A stretch of 36,873 nucleotides of DNA from Oceanospirillales bacterium (GTDB taxonomy: Bacteria; Pseudomonadota; Gammaproteobacteria; Pseudomonadales; Balneatricaceae). The DNA lies in assembly GCA_018223185.1 (NCBI GenBank), contig JAAEYW010000036.1:1-36873 (forward strand), in the 5' to 3' direction. The translations under genes were made by a program, and so were the position numbers. A model generated the notes under the pieces. That model worked only from the letters and a program-made list of their open reading frames with translations, was not told the origin of the DNA and searched no databases. Numbering within the stretch: position 1 is the stretch's first letter; the number at the start of each line of letters is the position of its first letter. Positions 25,901 to 33,194 of this stretch are shown in pieces.

Positions 25901-26170
25901 ATGTCAAAAGTATATATCGCACTGCAGGACAATGATGAGTCCCGCTATATCGTCGAAGCGATTGAAGAGAGTAACCCGGATGCTACCGTTATCCATCAGC
26001 CTGCCATGATCCGCATCGAACGGGAAAATAAGCTGGTAATCGAACGTTCAGTAGTGGAAGAAAAGATGGGCCGGGAGTGGGATGTACAGGAACTGCACAT
26101 CAATCTGATTACCCTCGGCGGTAACGTAGATGAAGATGACGACCAGTTCGTCCTTGAGTGGAAACAGTAA
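25901..26170 (+). CDS. dmpM: Phenol hydroxylase effector (regulatory) protein DmpM
   Basis: This small cofactor-free protein (89 residues from this start) binds the hydroxylase and is needed for efficient turnover. It begins MSKVYIALQDNDESRYIVEAIE and ends GGNVDEDDDQFVLEWKQ, both typical of DmpM. Two in-frame ATGs lie 6 bases apart (25895 and 25901). I prefer 25901, as AAGG at 25888-25891 is then 9 bases away rather than 3, and homologues begin MSxxVYIAL. dmpN starts 11 bases after the stop. Confidence 0.94.
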   Translation: MSKVYIALQDNDESRYIVEAIEESNPDATVIHQPAMIRIERENKLVIERSVVEEKMGREWDVQELHINLITLGGNVDEDDDQFVLEWKQ

Positions 26171-26181
26171 GGGGTAACATC

Positions 26182-27684
26182 ATGGCAGCTAAAAAACTAA
26201 ATATAAAAGATAAGTATCGCCTGCTAACCCGTGATCTGGACTGGGATTTTTCCTACGAAGATCGTAAACAGGCGTTTCCCTATGAAGAGTTTGAAGGGAT
26301 TAAGATCACTGACTGGAATAAGTGGGAAGACCCGTTCCGTCTGACCATGGATTCCTACTGGAAATACCAGGCAGAGAAAGAGAAAAAACTCTATGCAATC
26401 TTAGATGCTTTCTCCCAGAACAACGGTCACCTGAATGTGGTCGATCCCCGCTATGTGAATGCGGTGAAGATCTTTCTTACCGGGGTTTCGCCACTGGAGT
26501 ATCAGGCTTATCAGGGCTTTGCTCATGTGGGTCGCCAGTTCGGTGGTGTAGGGGCCCGGGTGGCCTGTCAGATGCAGTCGTTGGATGAGTTGCGTCACGT
26601 ACAGACCCAGATTCATGCGATGAGCCACTACAATAAGTTTTTCGATGGCTTCCAGGAGTTCAGCCATATGCATGACCGGGTGTGGTATCTCTCTGTACCC
26701 CGCTCATTCTTTTGCGATGCGAGAAGTGCTGGCCCATTTGAGTTTATGATCGCCATCGGTTTTTCCTTTGAGTATGTGCTGACCAATTTGCTGTTTGTGC
26801 CCTTTATGTCCGGTGCCGCCTATAACGGCGATATGGCTACGGTGACCTTTGGGTTCTCGGCGCAGTCTGATGAAGCCCGTCATATGACTCTCGGCCTGGA
26901 GGTGATCAAGTTCCTGCTGGAACAGCATGAAGACAATGTGCCGATTGTGCAGAAGTGGATCGATAAGTGGTTCTGGCGCGGAACCCGTCTGTTGACGATT
27001 GTTGCGATGATGATGGACTACATGCTGCCCAATAAGGTGATGTCCTGGAAAGAGGCCTGGGAGGTCTACTTCGAAGAAGCCGGTGGTGCACTGTTTAAGG
27101 ATCTGGCCCGTTATGGCATCCGTATGCCGAAATACGCCGAGACTATCGAGAAGGAGAAAGAGCATATCTCCCATCAGGCCTGGTGGACCTTCTATACCCA
27201 CGGTCATGCTGCGGGTTTCCACACCTGGATACCCTCAGATGAGGAGCTGGACTGGTTGTCTGCTCAATACCCGGATACCTTCGATAAATACTATCGTCCA
27301 CTGTGGGATATGGCCAAAGAGATGGAAGCTAAGGGCGAACGCTTTTACACATCGGGGTTGCCACAATTGTGCCAGACCTGTCAGATCCCAATGCTGTTTA
27401 CCGAGATGGATAACCCGAACCAGAACTCGATGCGCGACACGGTTTATCAGGGTGAGCGTTATCACTTCTGCTCTGACGGCTGCTGTGACATCTTTAACGA
27501 TGAGCCGGAAAAATTTGTTCAGGCCTGGCTGCCGGTACACCAGATATTCCAGGGTAACTGCGGTGGCCCCGATGTCGGCGATATTCTGAAAGATTATTAC
27601 AAGATGAATATTGGCCACGACAATATGGATATTAAAGGCTCTCCTGATGAGGCGCGCTGGAATAAGTGGAAAGGCATCGCCTGA
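26182..27684 (+). CDS. dmpN: Phenol hydroxylase oxygenase alpha subunit (diiron) DmpN
   Basis: This 500-residue catalytic subunit hydroxylates phenol to catechol at a carboxylate-bridged diiron centre. All six ligands of the family can be placed: E106 (LEYQAYQ), E136 and H139 (DELRHVQ), E197 (FEYVLTN), E231 and H234 (DEARHMT). The C-terminal part has a cysteine cluster (CQTC, CSDGCCDIF), typical of this subunit. I chose ATG 26182 (MAAKKLNIKDKYRLLTRDLDW) because AAGGGG lies just upstream. The frame is open to 26158, but that start would overlap dmpM. A hairpin follows the gene. Confidence 0.97.
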   Translation: MAAKKLNIKDKYRLLTRDLDWDFSYEDRKQAFPYEEFEGIKITDWNKWEDPFRLTMDSYWKYQAEKEKKLYAILDAFSQNNGHLNVVDPRYVNAVKIFLTGVSPLEYQAYQGFAHVGRQFGGVGARVACQMQSLDELRHVQTQIHAMSHYNKFFDGFQEFSHMHDRVWYLSVPRSFFCDARSAGPFEFMIAIGFSFEYVLTNLLFVPFMSGAAYNGDMATVTFGFSAQSDEARHMTLGLEVIKFLLEQHEDNVPIVQKWIDKWFWRGTRLLTIVAMMMDYMLPNKVMSWKEAWEVYFEEAGGALFKDLARYGIRMPKYAETIEKEKEHISHQAWWTFYTHGHAAGFHTWIPSDEELDWLSAQYPDTFDKYYRPLWDMAKEMEAKGERFYTSGLPQLCQTCQIPMLFTEMDNPNQNSMRDTVYQGERYHFCSDGCCDIFNDEPEKFVQAWLPVHQIFQGNCGGPDVGDILKDYYKMNIGHDNMDIKGSPDEARWNKWKGIA

Positions 27685-27705
27685 AGCGTCAGAAACGATA
27701 ATAAC

Positions 27706-27726
27706 GGGTGTAGCTCCGCTGCACCC
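27706..27726 (+). other. Intercistronic hairpin between dmpN and dmpO
   Basis: GGGTGTAGC, loop TCC and GCTGCACCC form a 9-bp stem with one G-U pair. No T run follows, so it is more likely an mRNA stability or processing element than a terminator. Confidence 0.6.
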
Positions 27727-27753
27727 GGACAAGAATAAGAAGAGGATATAACA

Positions 27754-28116
27754 ATGCCTGTATACGCACTAAATCCTGGCTACCAGGGCGAGCGGATGGA
27801 TCGGGTTGAGAACTTCCACGGCAATCAGGTTGTTTATCTGGGCTGGGATGAACACCGTATGTTCTGCGCGGCAAAAGCATTTCCATTGCCTCCCTCAATG
27901 CCATTTGCGGTCCTGATTGAAAACATTATGCCCGAGGCGTTTGGTCAGCATCCGGAGTTCAGCCAGATTAACTGGGACACGGTTGAGTGGCTGCTGGACG
28001 GTGAACCGTTCAAGCCGCTAGCGGACGTCAGTCTGGCTGATCAGGAAGTGGGCCATAAGTCTTTGATCCGATTTAAAACTCCGGAGTTAAAGGGGTATCA
28101 GGGCGCTGGCGTTTAA
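27754..28116 (+). CDS. dmpO: Phenol hydroxylase oxygenase gamma subunit DmpO
   Basis: This 120-residue protein is the third subunit of the (LNO)2 hydroxylase. It contains YALNPGYQGERMDRVENFHGNQVVYLGWDEH-type sequence in the first 31 residues and FCAAKAFPLPPSMPFAVLIENIMPEAFGQHPEF near 35-70. Both are typical of the family. The ribosome site AGAGGATATAACA lies just before the ATG. Its subunit role is structural; no cofactor motif is present. Confidence 0.94.
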   Translation: MPVYALNPGYQGERMDRVENFHGNQVVYLGWDEHRMFCAAKAFPLPPSMPFAVLIENIMPEAFGQHPEFSQINWDTVEWLLDGEPFKPLADVSLADQEVGHKSLIRFKTPELKGYQGAGV

Positions 28117-28211
28117 TGTCGCAGTGCCTGAGCAGGGTCTGAGGTAAATCAGGCAGACCGGCTCCGGTTAGGGGCGGGTCTGTAGCAGGGTGAAACTTTG
28201 GGTTAAGAACT
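28117..28211 (+). other. Hairpin-rich 95-bp dmpO-dmpP spacer
   Basis: Two nested or adjacent inverted repeats are visible: GCCTGA...TCAGGC (about 28129-28157) and CAGACC...GGTCTG with an inner ACCGG-CT-CCGGT (about 28155-28183). No T run follows. They may tune the relative amount of the reductase mRNA. Confidence 0.45.
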
Positions 28212-29273
28212 ATGAGTTATGAAGTAACAGTAGAACCAACCGGTGATGTAATCGAGGTTGAAGAGGGGCAGACTATTCTGGATGCTGCATTACGACAGGG
28301 TGTCTGGCTACCGTTTGCCTGTGGTCATGGTACCTGTGCCACCTGCAAAGTTCAGGTGCTTGAAGGTGAAAGCGATCAGGGTAACGCCTCCCCGTTTGCT
28401 TTGATGGATATGGAGCGGGATGAGGGTAAGGTGCTGGCATGCTGTTGTACCCCGGAATCAGATATGGTGATTGAGGCGGATATTGATGTCGATGACGATT
28501 TTGCCGGTTATCCGGTAATGGACTTTATTGGCACGGTGGTCGAAATTCGGCAACTGTCCCCCACTATTAAGGGAGTCTTTTTTGAACTGGACAATCCAAT
28601 GGAGTTTCAGGCCGGTCAGTATATCAATCTCAAGATACCCGGGGTGGAGGGCAGCCGTGCATTTTCCATAGCCAATAAACCCTCCGATGCTTCTACGCTT
28701 GAACTGCATGTTCGCTTAGTTCCGGACGGGGCGGGCACCACTTATCTGCATGAGCAGTTAGAGGTGGGAGATACGCTGGATGTGAGTGGACCTTATGGTC
28801 AGTTTTTTGTGCGTAAATCCGATGACCAGGGGGCGATCTTTATTGCCGGAGGCTCGGGGCTTTCCAGTCCGCAATCGATGATTCTGGATATGCTGGAGGA
28901 GGGCGATGGCCGCCAGATCACACTGCTGCAGGGCGCACGCAATGTCTCCGAACTGTATAACCGGGAGCTGTTTGAAAACCTCGACAGAGAGTTTGCGAAC
29001 TTCACCTACGTGCCGGCGCTGAATGCACCGGAGCCAGGGGATGACTGGCAGGGCTTTACCGGCTTTGTCCATGACGCGGCACAGGCTCATTTTAACGGCC
29101 GTTTTGATGGCAATAAAGCCTATCTCTGCGGCCCACCGCCGATGATTGATGCCGCGATAACGACCCTGATGCAGGGACGTTTGTTTGAGCGGGATATCCA
29201 TATGGAGCGCTTTGTGACGGCGGCAGATGGTGCTGAAGAGCAGAGCCGGTCGGCTCTGTTTAAACGGATCTGA
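28212..29273 (+). CDS. dmpP: Phenol hydroxylase reductase DmpP
   Basis: This 353-residue NADH-dependent iron-sulfur flavoprotein passes electrons to the diiron centre. The N-terminal plant-type [2Fe-2S] ferredoxin domain has C37, C42, C45 and C77. The FAD domain has the RAFSIAN motif near 157. The NAD domain has GGSGLSSPQSMILDML near 214 and the C-terminal CGPPPMIDAAI. All electron-transfer elements are intact. It ends the dmpKLMNOP operon and is convergent with the LysR gene 61 bp away. A hairpin overlaps its last codons. Confidence 0.96.
   Translation: MSYEVTVEPTGDVIEVEEGQTILDAALRQGVWLPFACGHGTCATCKVQVLEGESDQGNASPFALMDMERDEGKVLACCCTPESDMVIEADIDVDDDFAGYPVMDFIGTVVEIRQLSPTIKGVFFELDNPMEFQAGQYINLKIPGVEGSRAFSIANKPSDASTLELHVRLVPDGAGTTYLHEQLEVGDTLDVSGPYGQFFVRKSDDQGAIFIAGGSGLSSPQSMILDMLEEGDGRQITLLQGARNVSELYNRELFENLDREFANFTYVPALNAPEPGDDWQGFTGFVHDAAQAHFNGRFDGNKAYLCGPPPMIDAAITTLMQGRLFERDIHMERFVTAADGAEEQSRSALFKRI
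29241..29262 (+). terminator. Hairpin at the 3' end of dmpP, possible weak terminator
   Basis: CAGAGCCG-GT-CGGCTCTG (29241-29258) is a perfect inverted repeat inside the last codons of dmpP, followed by TTTAAA. A second repeat TTTTCAG...CTGAAAA (29277-29305) lies after the stop. Neither has a long T tract, so termination strength is uncertain. Confidence 0.4.
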
Positions 29274-29334
29274 TAGTTTTCAGACTTAACCGGTATACCT
29301 GAAAATAGCTGAGGAGCAGGCAAAGCCGTAGCCG

Positions 29335-30231
29335 TTATGCTGCGTTCTGCCTGTTCCAGTATGCAATAAATTGCTGAGTAAAGGTTGTCACTCTGTTGGA
29401 CAGGTGCTGACGATGAGGGTAGATCACATTGATCGGTATTGGCGTGTTGCACAGCTGAGGCAGGAGCCTGATCAGTTCGCCATTTTCCAGCATAGTCTGT
29501 ATTGCAAATTCCGGGCAGAAAGCGATTACTCTGCCCGTGCTTGCCATTTTTGCTGCAGCCAGAGCACTGTTTACCCGGGCGATAATCTGGGGTCTGATTT
29601 CAATTTTCTGTGTGTCCTGCATAAAGCTCCAGCTTCCCGATTGCCGATAGTTTGTGTCAAACACACAGGGCAGATCTTCCAACTGTCGTATTGAGTCCGG
29701 CTGACCATAGTGATTGATAAAGTCGGGTGATGCACAGAGGCTCATCTGTGTGGAACCTGCAGATCTGGCGATCAGGGATGAATCTGCCAGATTGCCAACT
29801 CTCAGTGCCGCATCGAAACCTTCACCGATCAGGTCTACAAACCGGTCATTCAATTGTAGTTCTATTTTCAATTCAGGATTGGCAGATGTCAGTTCTGCGA
29901 TAAACGGCATTAACACCAGTTCGCCAAAGGTGGTCGGTGCAGAGATACGCAGCTGCCCTACCAGACTCTGACTTTCTCTGAGCAGTTGGGATTCGAGATT
30001 AACGATATCATCCAGAATCTTCCTGGCCTGATCATAATATCGGTTGCCTTCACTGGTGATCTGCATGCTTCGTGTGGAACGGATAATCAGCCTGACTTTC
30101 AATGCATTTTCGAGTTGCGCTATGTGGGTGCTGACCAGCGCTTTAGTTTTACCCAGGCGTTTTGCCGCGGCAGTAAAGCTGCCAGCCTCAACAACTGTAA
30201 CAAAGGTAGACATCAGGTTCAGTTTATCCAT
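29335..30231 (-). CDS. LysR-family transcriptional regulator
   Basis: This 298-residue protein has an N-terminal winged helix-turn-helix (residues about 1-60: MSTFVTVVEAGSFTAAAKRLG, then KALVSTHIAQLENAL). An LysR substrate-binding domain (about 90-295) follows, containing GQLRISAPTTFGELVLMPFI and RVGNLADSSLIAR. It is closest in style to the CrgA/YhjC-type LysR proteins that regulate an adjacent divergent operon. That operon here is doxX, hydroquinone reductase and LigB-type dioxygenase. The inducer cannot be told from sequence; a quinone or aromatic is plausible. It sits between the two phenol operons. Confidence 0.93.
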   Translation of the reverse strand: MDKLNLMSTFVTVVEAGSFTAAAKRLGKTKALVSTHIAQLENALKVRLIIRSTRSMQITSEGNRYYDQARKILDDIVNLESQLLRESQSLVGQLRISAPTTFGELVLMPFIAELTSANPELKIELQLNDRFVDLIGEGFDAALRVGNLADSSLIARSAGSTQMSLCASPDFINHYGQPDSIRQLEDLPCVFDTNYRQSGSWSFMQDTQKIEIRPQIIARVNSALAAAKMASTGRVIAFCPEFAIQTMLENGELIRLLPQLCNTPIPINVIYPHRQHLSNRVTTFTQQFIAYWNRQNAA

Positions 30232-30277
30232 TGGTTTAAAAGCTCTGTTCGAAATGTTTATTGTAAAATAATAATAG

Positions 30278-30305
30278 ACAATGAGTAAAATAAACGCGTC
30301 ATTGT
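30278..30305. promoter_or_regulatory. Inverted repeat in the LysR/doxX divergent promoter region
   Basis: ACAATGA (30278-30284) and TCATTGT (30299-30305) are separated by 14 bp in an AT-rich 137-bp gap, and the symmetry extends outward to ATA/TAT with one mismatch. It lies between the divergent genes, as expected for a LysR operator, and contains T/A-rich half sites. Confidence 0.5.
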
Positions 30306-30368
30306 TTATATTTTAAAATAATTCAGAATATCCTCACAGATCATTAATAAACAGATGAGGATAACTCG

Positions 30369-30779
30369 ATGAATACTTCTCCTGCCTATGCAGCAACACT
30401 GCTGCGCATTGCGCTGGGTACCATGTATCTGGCACACGGTTTGTTGAAGCTGCTTGTCTTTACTCCGGAAGGCACGGCTGGCTTTTTTAGTTCACTTGGA
30501 CTGCCTGGATTTTTCGGTCCTGTCACCATGGCTTTGGAAATCGCTGGTGGGGTTGCGCTGATTCTGGGTGTTTATGCCCGTTGGGTTGCTGTAGTGCTGA
30601 TCCCCGTTCTATTGGGTGCCGTTATCCTGGTTCATGGTGCGAATGGCTGGGGCTTTGGTAATCAGGGCGGCGGCTGGGAATATCCGGTATTTTTAATCGC
30701 GGCTTCTGTCGTTCAGTTTTTACTGGGTGATGGTCGCTATGCCGTTACACAGCAAAAGACAGAGAGTTCTGCTGTTTAA
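30369..30779 (+). CDS. DoxX-family integral membrane protein
   Basis: This 136-residue protein has four hydrophobic segments: around 10-30 (LRIALGTMYLAHGLLKLLVF), 50-72 (ALEIAGGVALILGVYARW), 75-93 and 105-122. The early LRIALGTMYLAHGLLKL and the ALEIAGGVALILG motif are typical of the DoxX/YphA family. DoxX proteins have been linked to oxidoreductase complexes, thiosulfate:quinone reduction and redox stress, but the function of this subgroup is unknown. It leads the operon divergent from the LysR gene. A terminator-like hairpin follows, so it may be expressed more than the genes behind it. Confidence 0.88.
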   Translation: MNTSPAYAATLLRIALGTMYLAHGLLKLLVFTPEGTAGFFSSLGLPGFFGPVTMALEIAGGVALILGVYARWVAVVLIPVLLGAVILVHGANGWGFGNQGGGWEYPVFLIAASVVQFLLGDGRYAVTQQKTESSAV

Positions 30780-30790
30780 AGCTGATGAAT

Positions 30791-30821
30791 AAGCTCCGCA
30801 TTCCAGTTGCCGGAGCTTTTT
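30791..30821 (+). terminator. Terminator-like attenuator between doxX and the hydroquinone reductase gene
   Basis: AAGCTCCG (30791-30798) and CGGAGCTT (30811-30818) pair around a 12-base loop and run into T's (to 30821). It begins 11 bp after the doxX stop and 12 bp before the ribosome site of the next gene. Some read-through is likely. Confidence 0.6.
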
Positions 30822-30844
30822 GTATTAACCGCAGGAGTGCAACT

Positions 30845-31798
30845 ATGTTAGTGAATGGCGTGTGGCAAAGTAAATGGGACCCGGTTCAGAAAAAAGATGA
30901 GCAGGGGCGATTTATACGTCAAAGCAGTACATTCAGAAAAACGATCAGTCCGGATCGTATCGCAGCGGTAAAGAGTGGTGATATTGAAACGTTGGGGGTC
31001 CGGTTATATGTGGCGTATATCTGTCCCTGGGCAACCCGTACACTGATCGCCAGGTCTTTACTGGGCTTAGACGAGCTGATACCTGTCAGCATTGTCGATC
31101 CACAGCTGAGTGACAGTGGGTGGCGGTTTAACGGATATCCCGGAAGTACGCCGGCTCAGCAGGAGTCGATAACCTATATCCATCAACTGTATACACAGGC
31201 TGATCGCGAATATAGCGGACGGGCAACGGTGCCGGTCCTATGGGATATGGCAGATAACACTATTATCAATAATGAATCTGCAGATATCATCAGACTATTT
31301 AATAACGATCTTCGTTTATTGCACGCTTCAGAAGTCGATCTGGCTCCTGAGTCACTATTACACGAGATAGATCGCTTTAATGAACGAATCTACAATACGC
31401 TGAATAATGGTGTTTATCGGGCAGGCTTTGCCTCCTCTCAGGGGGCATATGAAGAAGCTTATGCCGACCTGTTTACAACATTAGACTGGCTGGAACAGCA
31501 TTTTGAAAAACAGCAGTATGCAGTCGGCGATCAGCTTACAGAAAGTGATATCCGGTTGTTTGTGACGCTGGTTCGCTTTGATGTGGCATATTATGGGTTA
31601 TTCAAAACGAACAAAGCTCAGATAGCTGACTATCATAATATTTCGGACTATATGGACCGGTTGTTAAAGATTCCTGCCTTTAGCAAAAATACTAATATTG
31701 ATCATATAAAGGCAGGTTATTACTCCATCAAAGCGCTGAACCCTACTGGTATTGTTCCTGCCGGGCCAGAGCTGCGCTGGTTTGATTATCTGAAATAG
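30845..31798 (+). CDS. Glutathionyl-hydroquinone reductase (Xi-class glutathione transferase)
   Basis: This 317-residue enzyme belongs to the YqjG/ECM4/PcpF family, which reduces glutathionyl-hydroquinones to hydroquinones using glutathione. The catalytic Cys is C60 in the signature YICPWATRT, and VPVLWD with NNESADIIRLFN of the thioredoxin-like domain follows. The C-terminal helical GST domain includes NNGVYRAGFASSQGAYEEA (about 199-217). I chose ATG 30845 (MLVNGVWQSKWDP), with AGGAG 7 bases upstream. An ATG at 30785 would run through the hairpin. Likely role: rescue of quinone-glutathione adducts formed from catechols. Confidence 0.92.
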   Translation: MLVNGVWQSKWDPVQKKDEQGRFIRQSSTFRKTISPDRIAAVKSGDIETLGVRLYVAYICPWATRTLIARSLLGLDELIPVSIVDPQLSDSGWRFNGYPGSTPAQQESITYIHQLYTQADREYSGRATVPVLWDMADNTIINNESADIIRLFNNDLRLLHASEVDLAPESLLHEIDRFNERIYNTLNNGVYRAGFASSQGAYEEAYADLFTTLDWLEQHFEKQQYAVGDQLTESDIRLFVTLVRFDVAYYGLFKTNKAQIADYHNISDYMDRLLKIPAFSKNTNIDHIKAGYYSIKALNPTGIVPAGPELRWFDYLK

Positions 31799-31807
31799 GA
31801 GGCCCTC

Positions 31808-32590
31808 ATGCCATTAACTTCAGCTCCGGTTATGTTTATCGGTCACGGTTCCCCCCGATGGGCGCTGTCCCCCGGCGAAGCCGCTGCCCGTTTACAGGAG
31901 TTCAGTGTTTTCTTTAGTCAGGTAAAAGCGCTGCTGGTGATATCCCCTCACTGGATCTCCCGTGGAATGCAGCTGACAGCATCCCCTGAACCGGAAACGA
32001 TTCATGATTTTGGTGGCTTTGAAGAGGCGCTTTATCAACTGCAATACCCTGTTGCCGGGAGCCCTGTGCTAGCGCGTCATATTCAGTCTGTATTGCAGGG
32101 TCAGGGGGTAGAGGTTTCACTGAATGAACAACGAGGTTTAGATCATGGTGCCTGGGTGCCGCTACTGCATATGCTGCCGGATCACAAGATCCCTGTGTTG
32201 CAGCTTTCCCTTGATGCCGCTTCAACCCCTGCGTCTCTTGTAGCACTGGGGGAGACGTTAAAGAGCCTTCGCAGTGAAGGCGTCGCGATTATCGCTTCCG
32301 GTAGTCTGACCCATAACCTTTACCATATAGGGGATGAGCACGGATCCCCTCTGGACTATGTCGTACGGTTTCAGGCCTGGGCCCGGGGGCAGGTGATGGA
32401 ACGGAATATTCGTGCTCTGAGTCAGCCACATCTTGAATCTGAAGATTTTGCTACGGCACACCCAAGTGCTGAGCACTATCTGCCCCTGTTGATTGCTATG
32501 GGAGCCAGTAAAGAGACAGATCAGCTCTCTGTATTAGAGAGTCCGGTGTTGTATGAGGCACTGTCGATGGAGTCCTATGGATGGAACTGA
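31808..32590 (+). CDS. LigB/DODA-family class III extradiol ring-cleavage dioxygenase
   Basis: This 260-residue member of the YgiD/4,5-DOPA dioxygenase family carries likely metal and catalytic histidines in MFIGHGSPRW (H13), ISPHWISRG, IHDFGGF, DHGAWVPLLHM and GSLTHNLYH. Members cleave catechol-type rings with a non-haem iron, or bind zinc. The natural substrate of the bacterial enzymes is usually unknown. It overlaps neither neighbour; the start follows the reductase gene stop by 9 bp, with AGGAGGCCCTC before the ATG, so both are cotranscribed. It is unrelated in fold to the catechol 2,3-dioxygenase encoded downstream. Confidence 0.9.
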   Translation: MPLTSAPVMFIGHGSPRWALSPGEAAARLQEFSVFFSQVKALLVISPHWISRGMQLTASPEPETIHDFGGFEEALYQLQYPVAGSPVLARHIQSVLQGQGVEVSLNEQRGLDHGAWVPLLHMLPDHKIPVLQLSLDAASTPASLVALGETLKSLRSEGVAIIASGSLTHNLYHIGDEHGSPLDYVVRFQAWARGQVMERNIRALSQPHLESEDFATAHPSAEHYLPLLIAMGASKETDQLSVLESPVLYEALSMESYGWN

Positions 32591-32632
32591 TGAAATAGTT
32601 AACTGATCGTGACGATTATTCATTATTTGATT

Positions 32633-32665
32633 AAAAGGCCTTGCTTACGAGCGAGGCCTTTTTTT
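32633..32665 (+). terminator. Intrinsic terminator after the LigB-type dioxygenase
   Basis: The arms AAAAGGCCTTGCT and AGCGAGGCCTTTT pair (one G-U) around a TACG loop and end in a T run. It closes the doxX operon and isolates the meta-cleavage operon, which begins with its own promoter. Confidence 0.93.
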
Positions 32666-32741
32666 ATCACCAGGTCTTTGTTTGTTAATAAATTATTTAA
32701 AAACAATAGATTAAGTTTATTTAATAATGTTTTTGATTTGC

Positions 32742-32757
32742 TGGCACAGTGGTTGCT
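32742..32757 (+). promoter_or_regulatory. Sigma-54 promoter of the meta-cleavage operon
   Basis: TGGCACAGTGGTTGCT is a full -24/-12 match (TGGCAC-N5-TTGC), as good as the one before dmpK and sharing TGGCACAG with it. The predicted start is near 32768, about 34 bp before the ferredoxin ATG. The upstream 70 bp are AT-rich and follow the terminator. Confidence 0.92.
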
Positions 32758-32801
32758 GTTAAATACAGTGCAATTAATTGAGAGCGTGAGAGGAGACTCC
32801 T

Positions 32802-33146
32802 ATGCCAGAGCAGGCTTCGCATTTGATTACGGTGGTTAATCGTAATCAAGACTTTAAATGTGCAGAAGACCAGGTGTTGCTGATTGCGATGGAGCGGATG
32901 CGTGCTAATGCGATCAATGTTGGATGTCGTGGCGGAGGTTGTGGTGTTTGTAAGATTCGTATTCTTCAAGGGGAATATGAATGCAAACGGATGAGCAAAG
33001 CTCATATATCTGAAACTGACCAGCAGCAGGGTTATGTTCTGGCCTGTCGGGTTTTTCCCCGAACCGACCTTGAGATTGAAGCTGATCATTATCAGGCACA
33101 GGAATCTTGTTACGCGAATGAAGACGGCAGGATAGCGTCCGGCTAA
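32802..33146 (+). CDS. dmpQ: Catechol dioxygenase-reactivating [2Fe-2S] ferredoxin (DmpQ/XylT)
   Basis: This 114-residue plant-type ferredoxin has cluster cysteines C42, C47, C50 and C82 in NVGCRGGGCGVC and LACRVFP. XylT/DmpQ re-reduces the active-site iron of catechol 2,3-dioxygenase after inactivation by oxygen or substituted catechols. The next gene is that dioxygenase, the usual order. AGGAG precedes the ATG at 32802. It is the first gene after the second sigma-54 promoter. Confidence 0.93.
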   Translation: MPEQASHLITVVNRNQDFKCAEDQVLLIAMERMRANAINVGCRGGGCGVCKIRILQGEYECKRMSKAHISETDQQQGYVLACRVFPRTDLEIEADHYQAQESCYANEDGRIASG

Positions 33147-33194
33147 ACAATCAAAGCAGTAGAACAATAAAAGCAAAGTGCAGAGGAAAGTGAG

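Noticed and set aside
24305-32632. The shared 9-mer TATTTGATT at 24305 and 32624 as a common DmpR enhancer half-site
   Set aside because: The distances to the two -24 elements differ (162 and 118 bp), the flanks do not match, and the second copy overlaps the terminator and an IHF-like sequence. It is too short and AT-rich to claim.
32609-32839. A 76-residue open frame before the ferredoxin gene
   Set aside because: It runs through a terminator, the sigma-54 promoter and the ferredoxin start in another frame, so it is very unlikely to be coding.
33144-33194. A further stop-anchored tandem repeat after the ferredoxin gene
   Set aside because: ACAATCAAAGCAG and ACAATAAAAGCAAAG look like two loose copies about 17 bp apart, but two copies of purine-rich sequence are not convincing.
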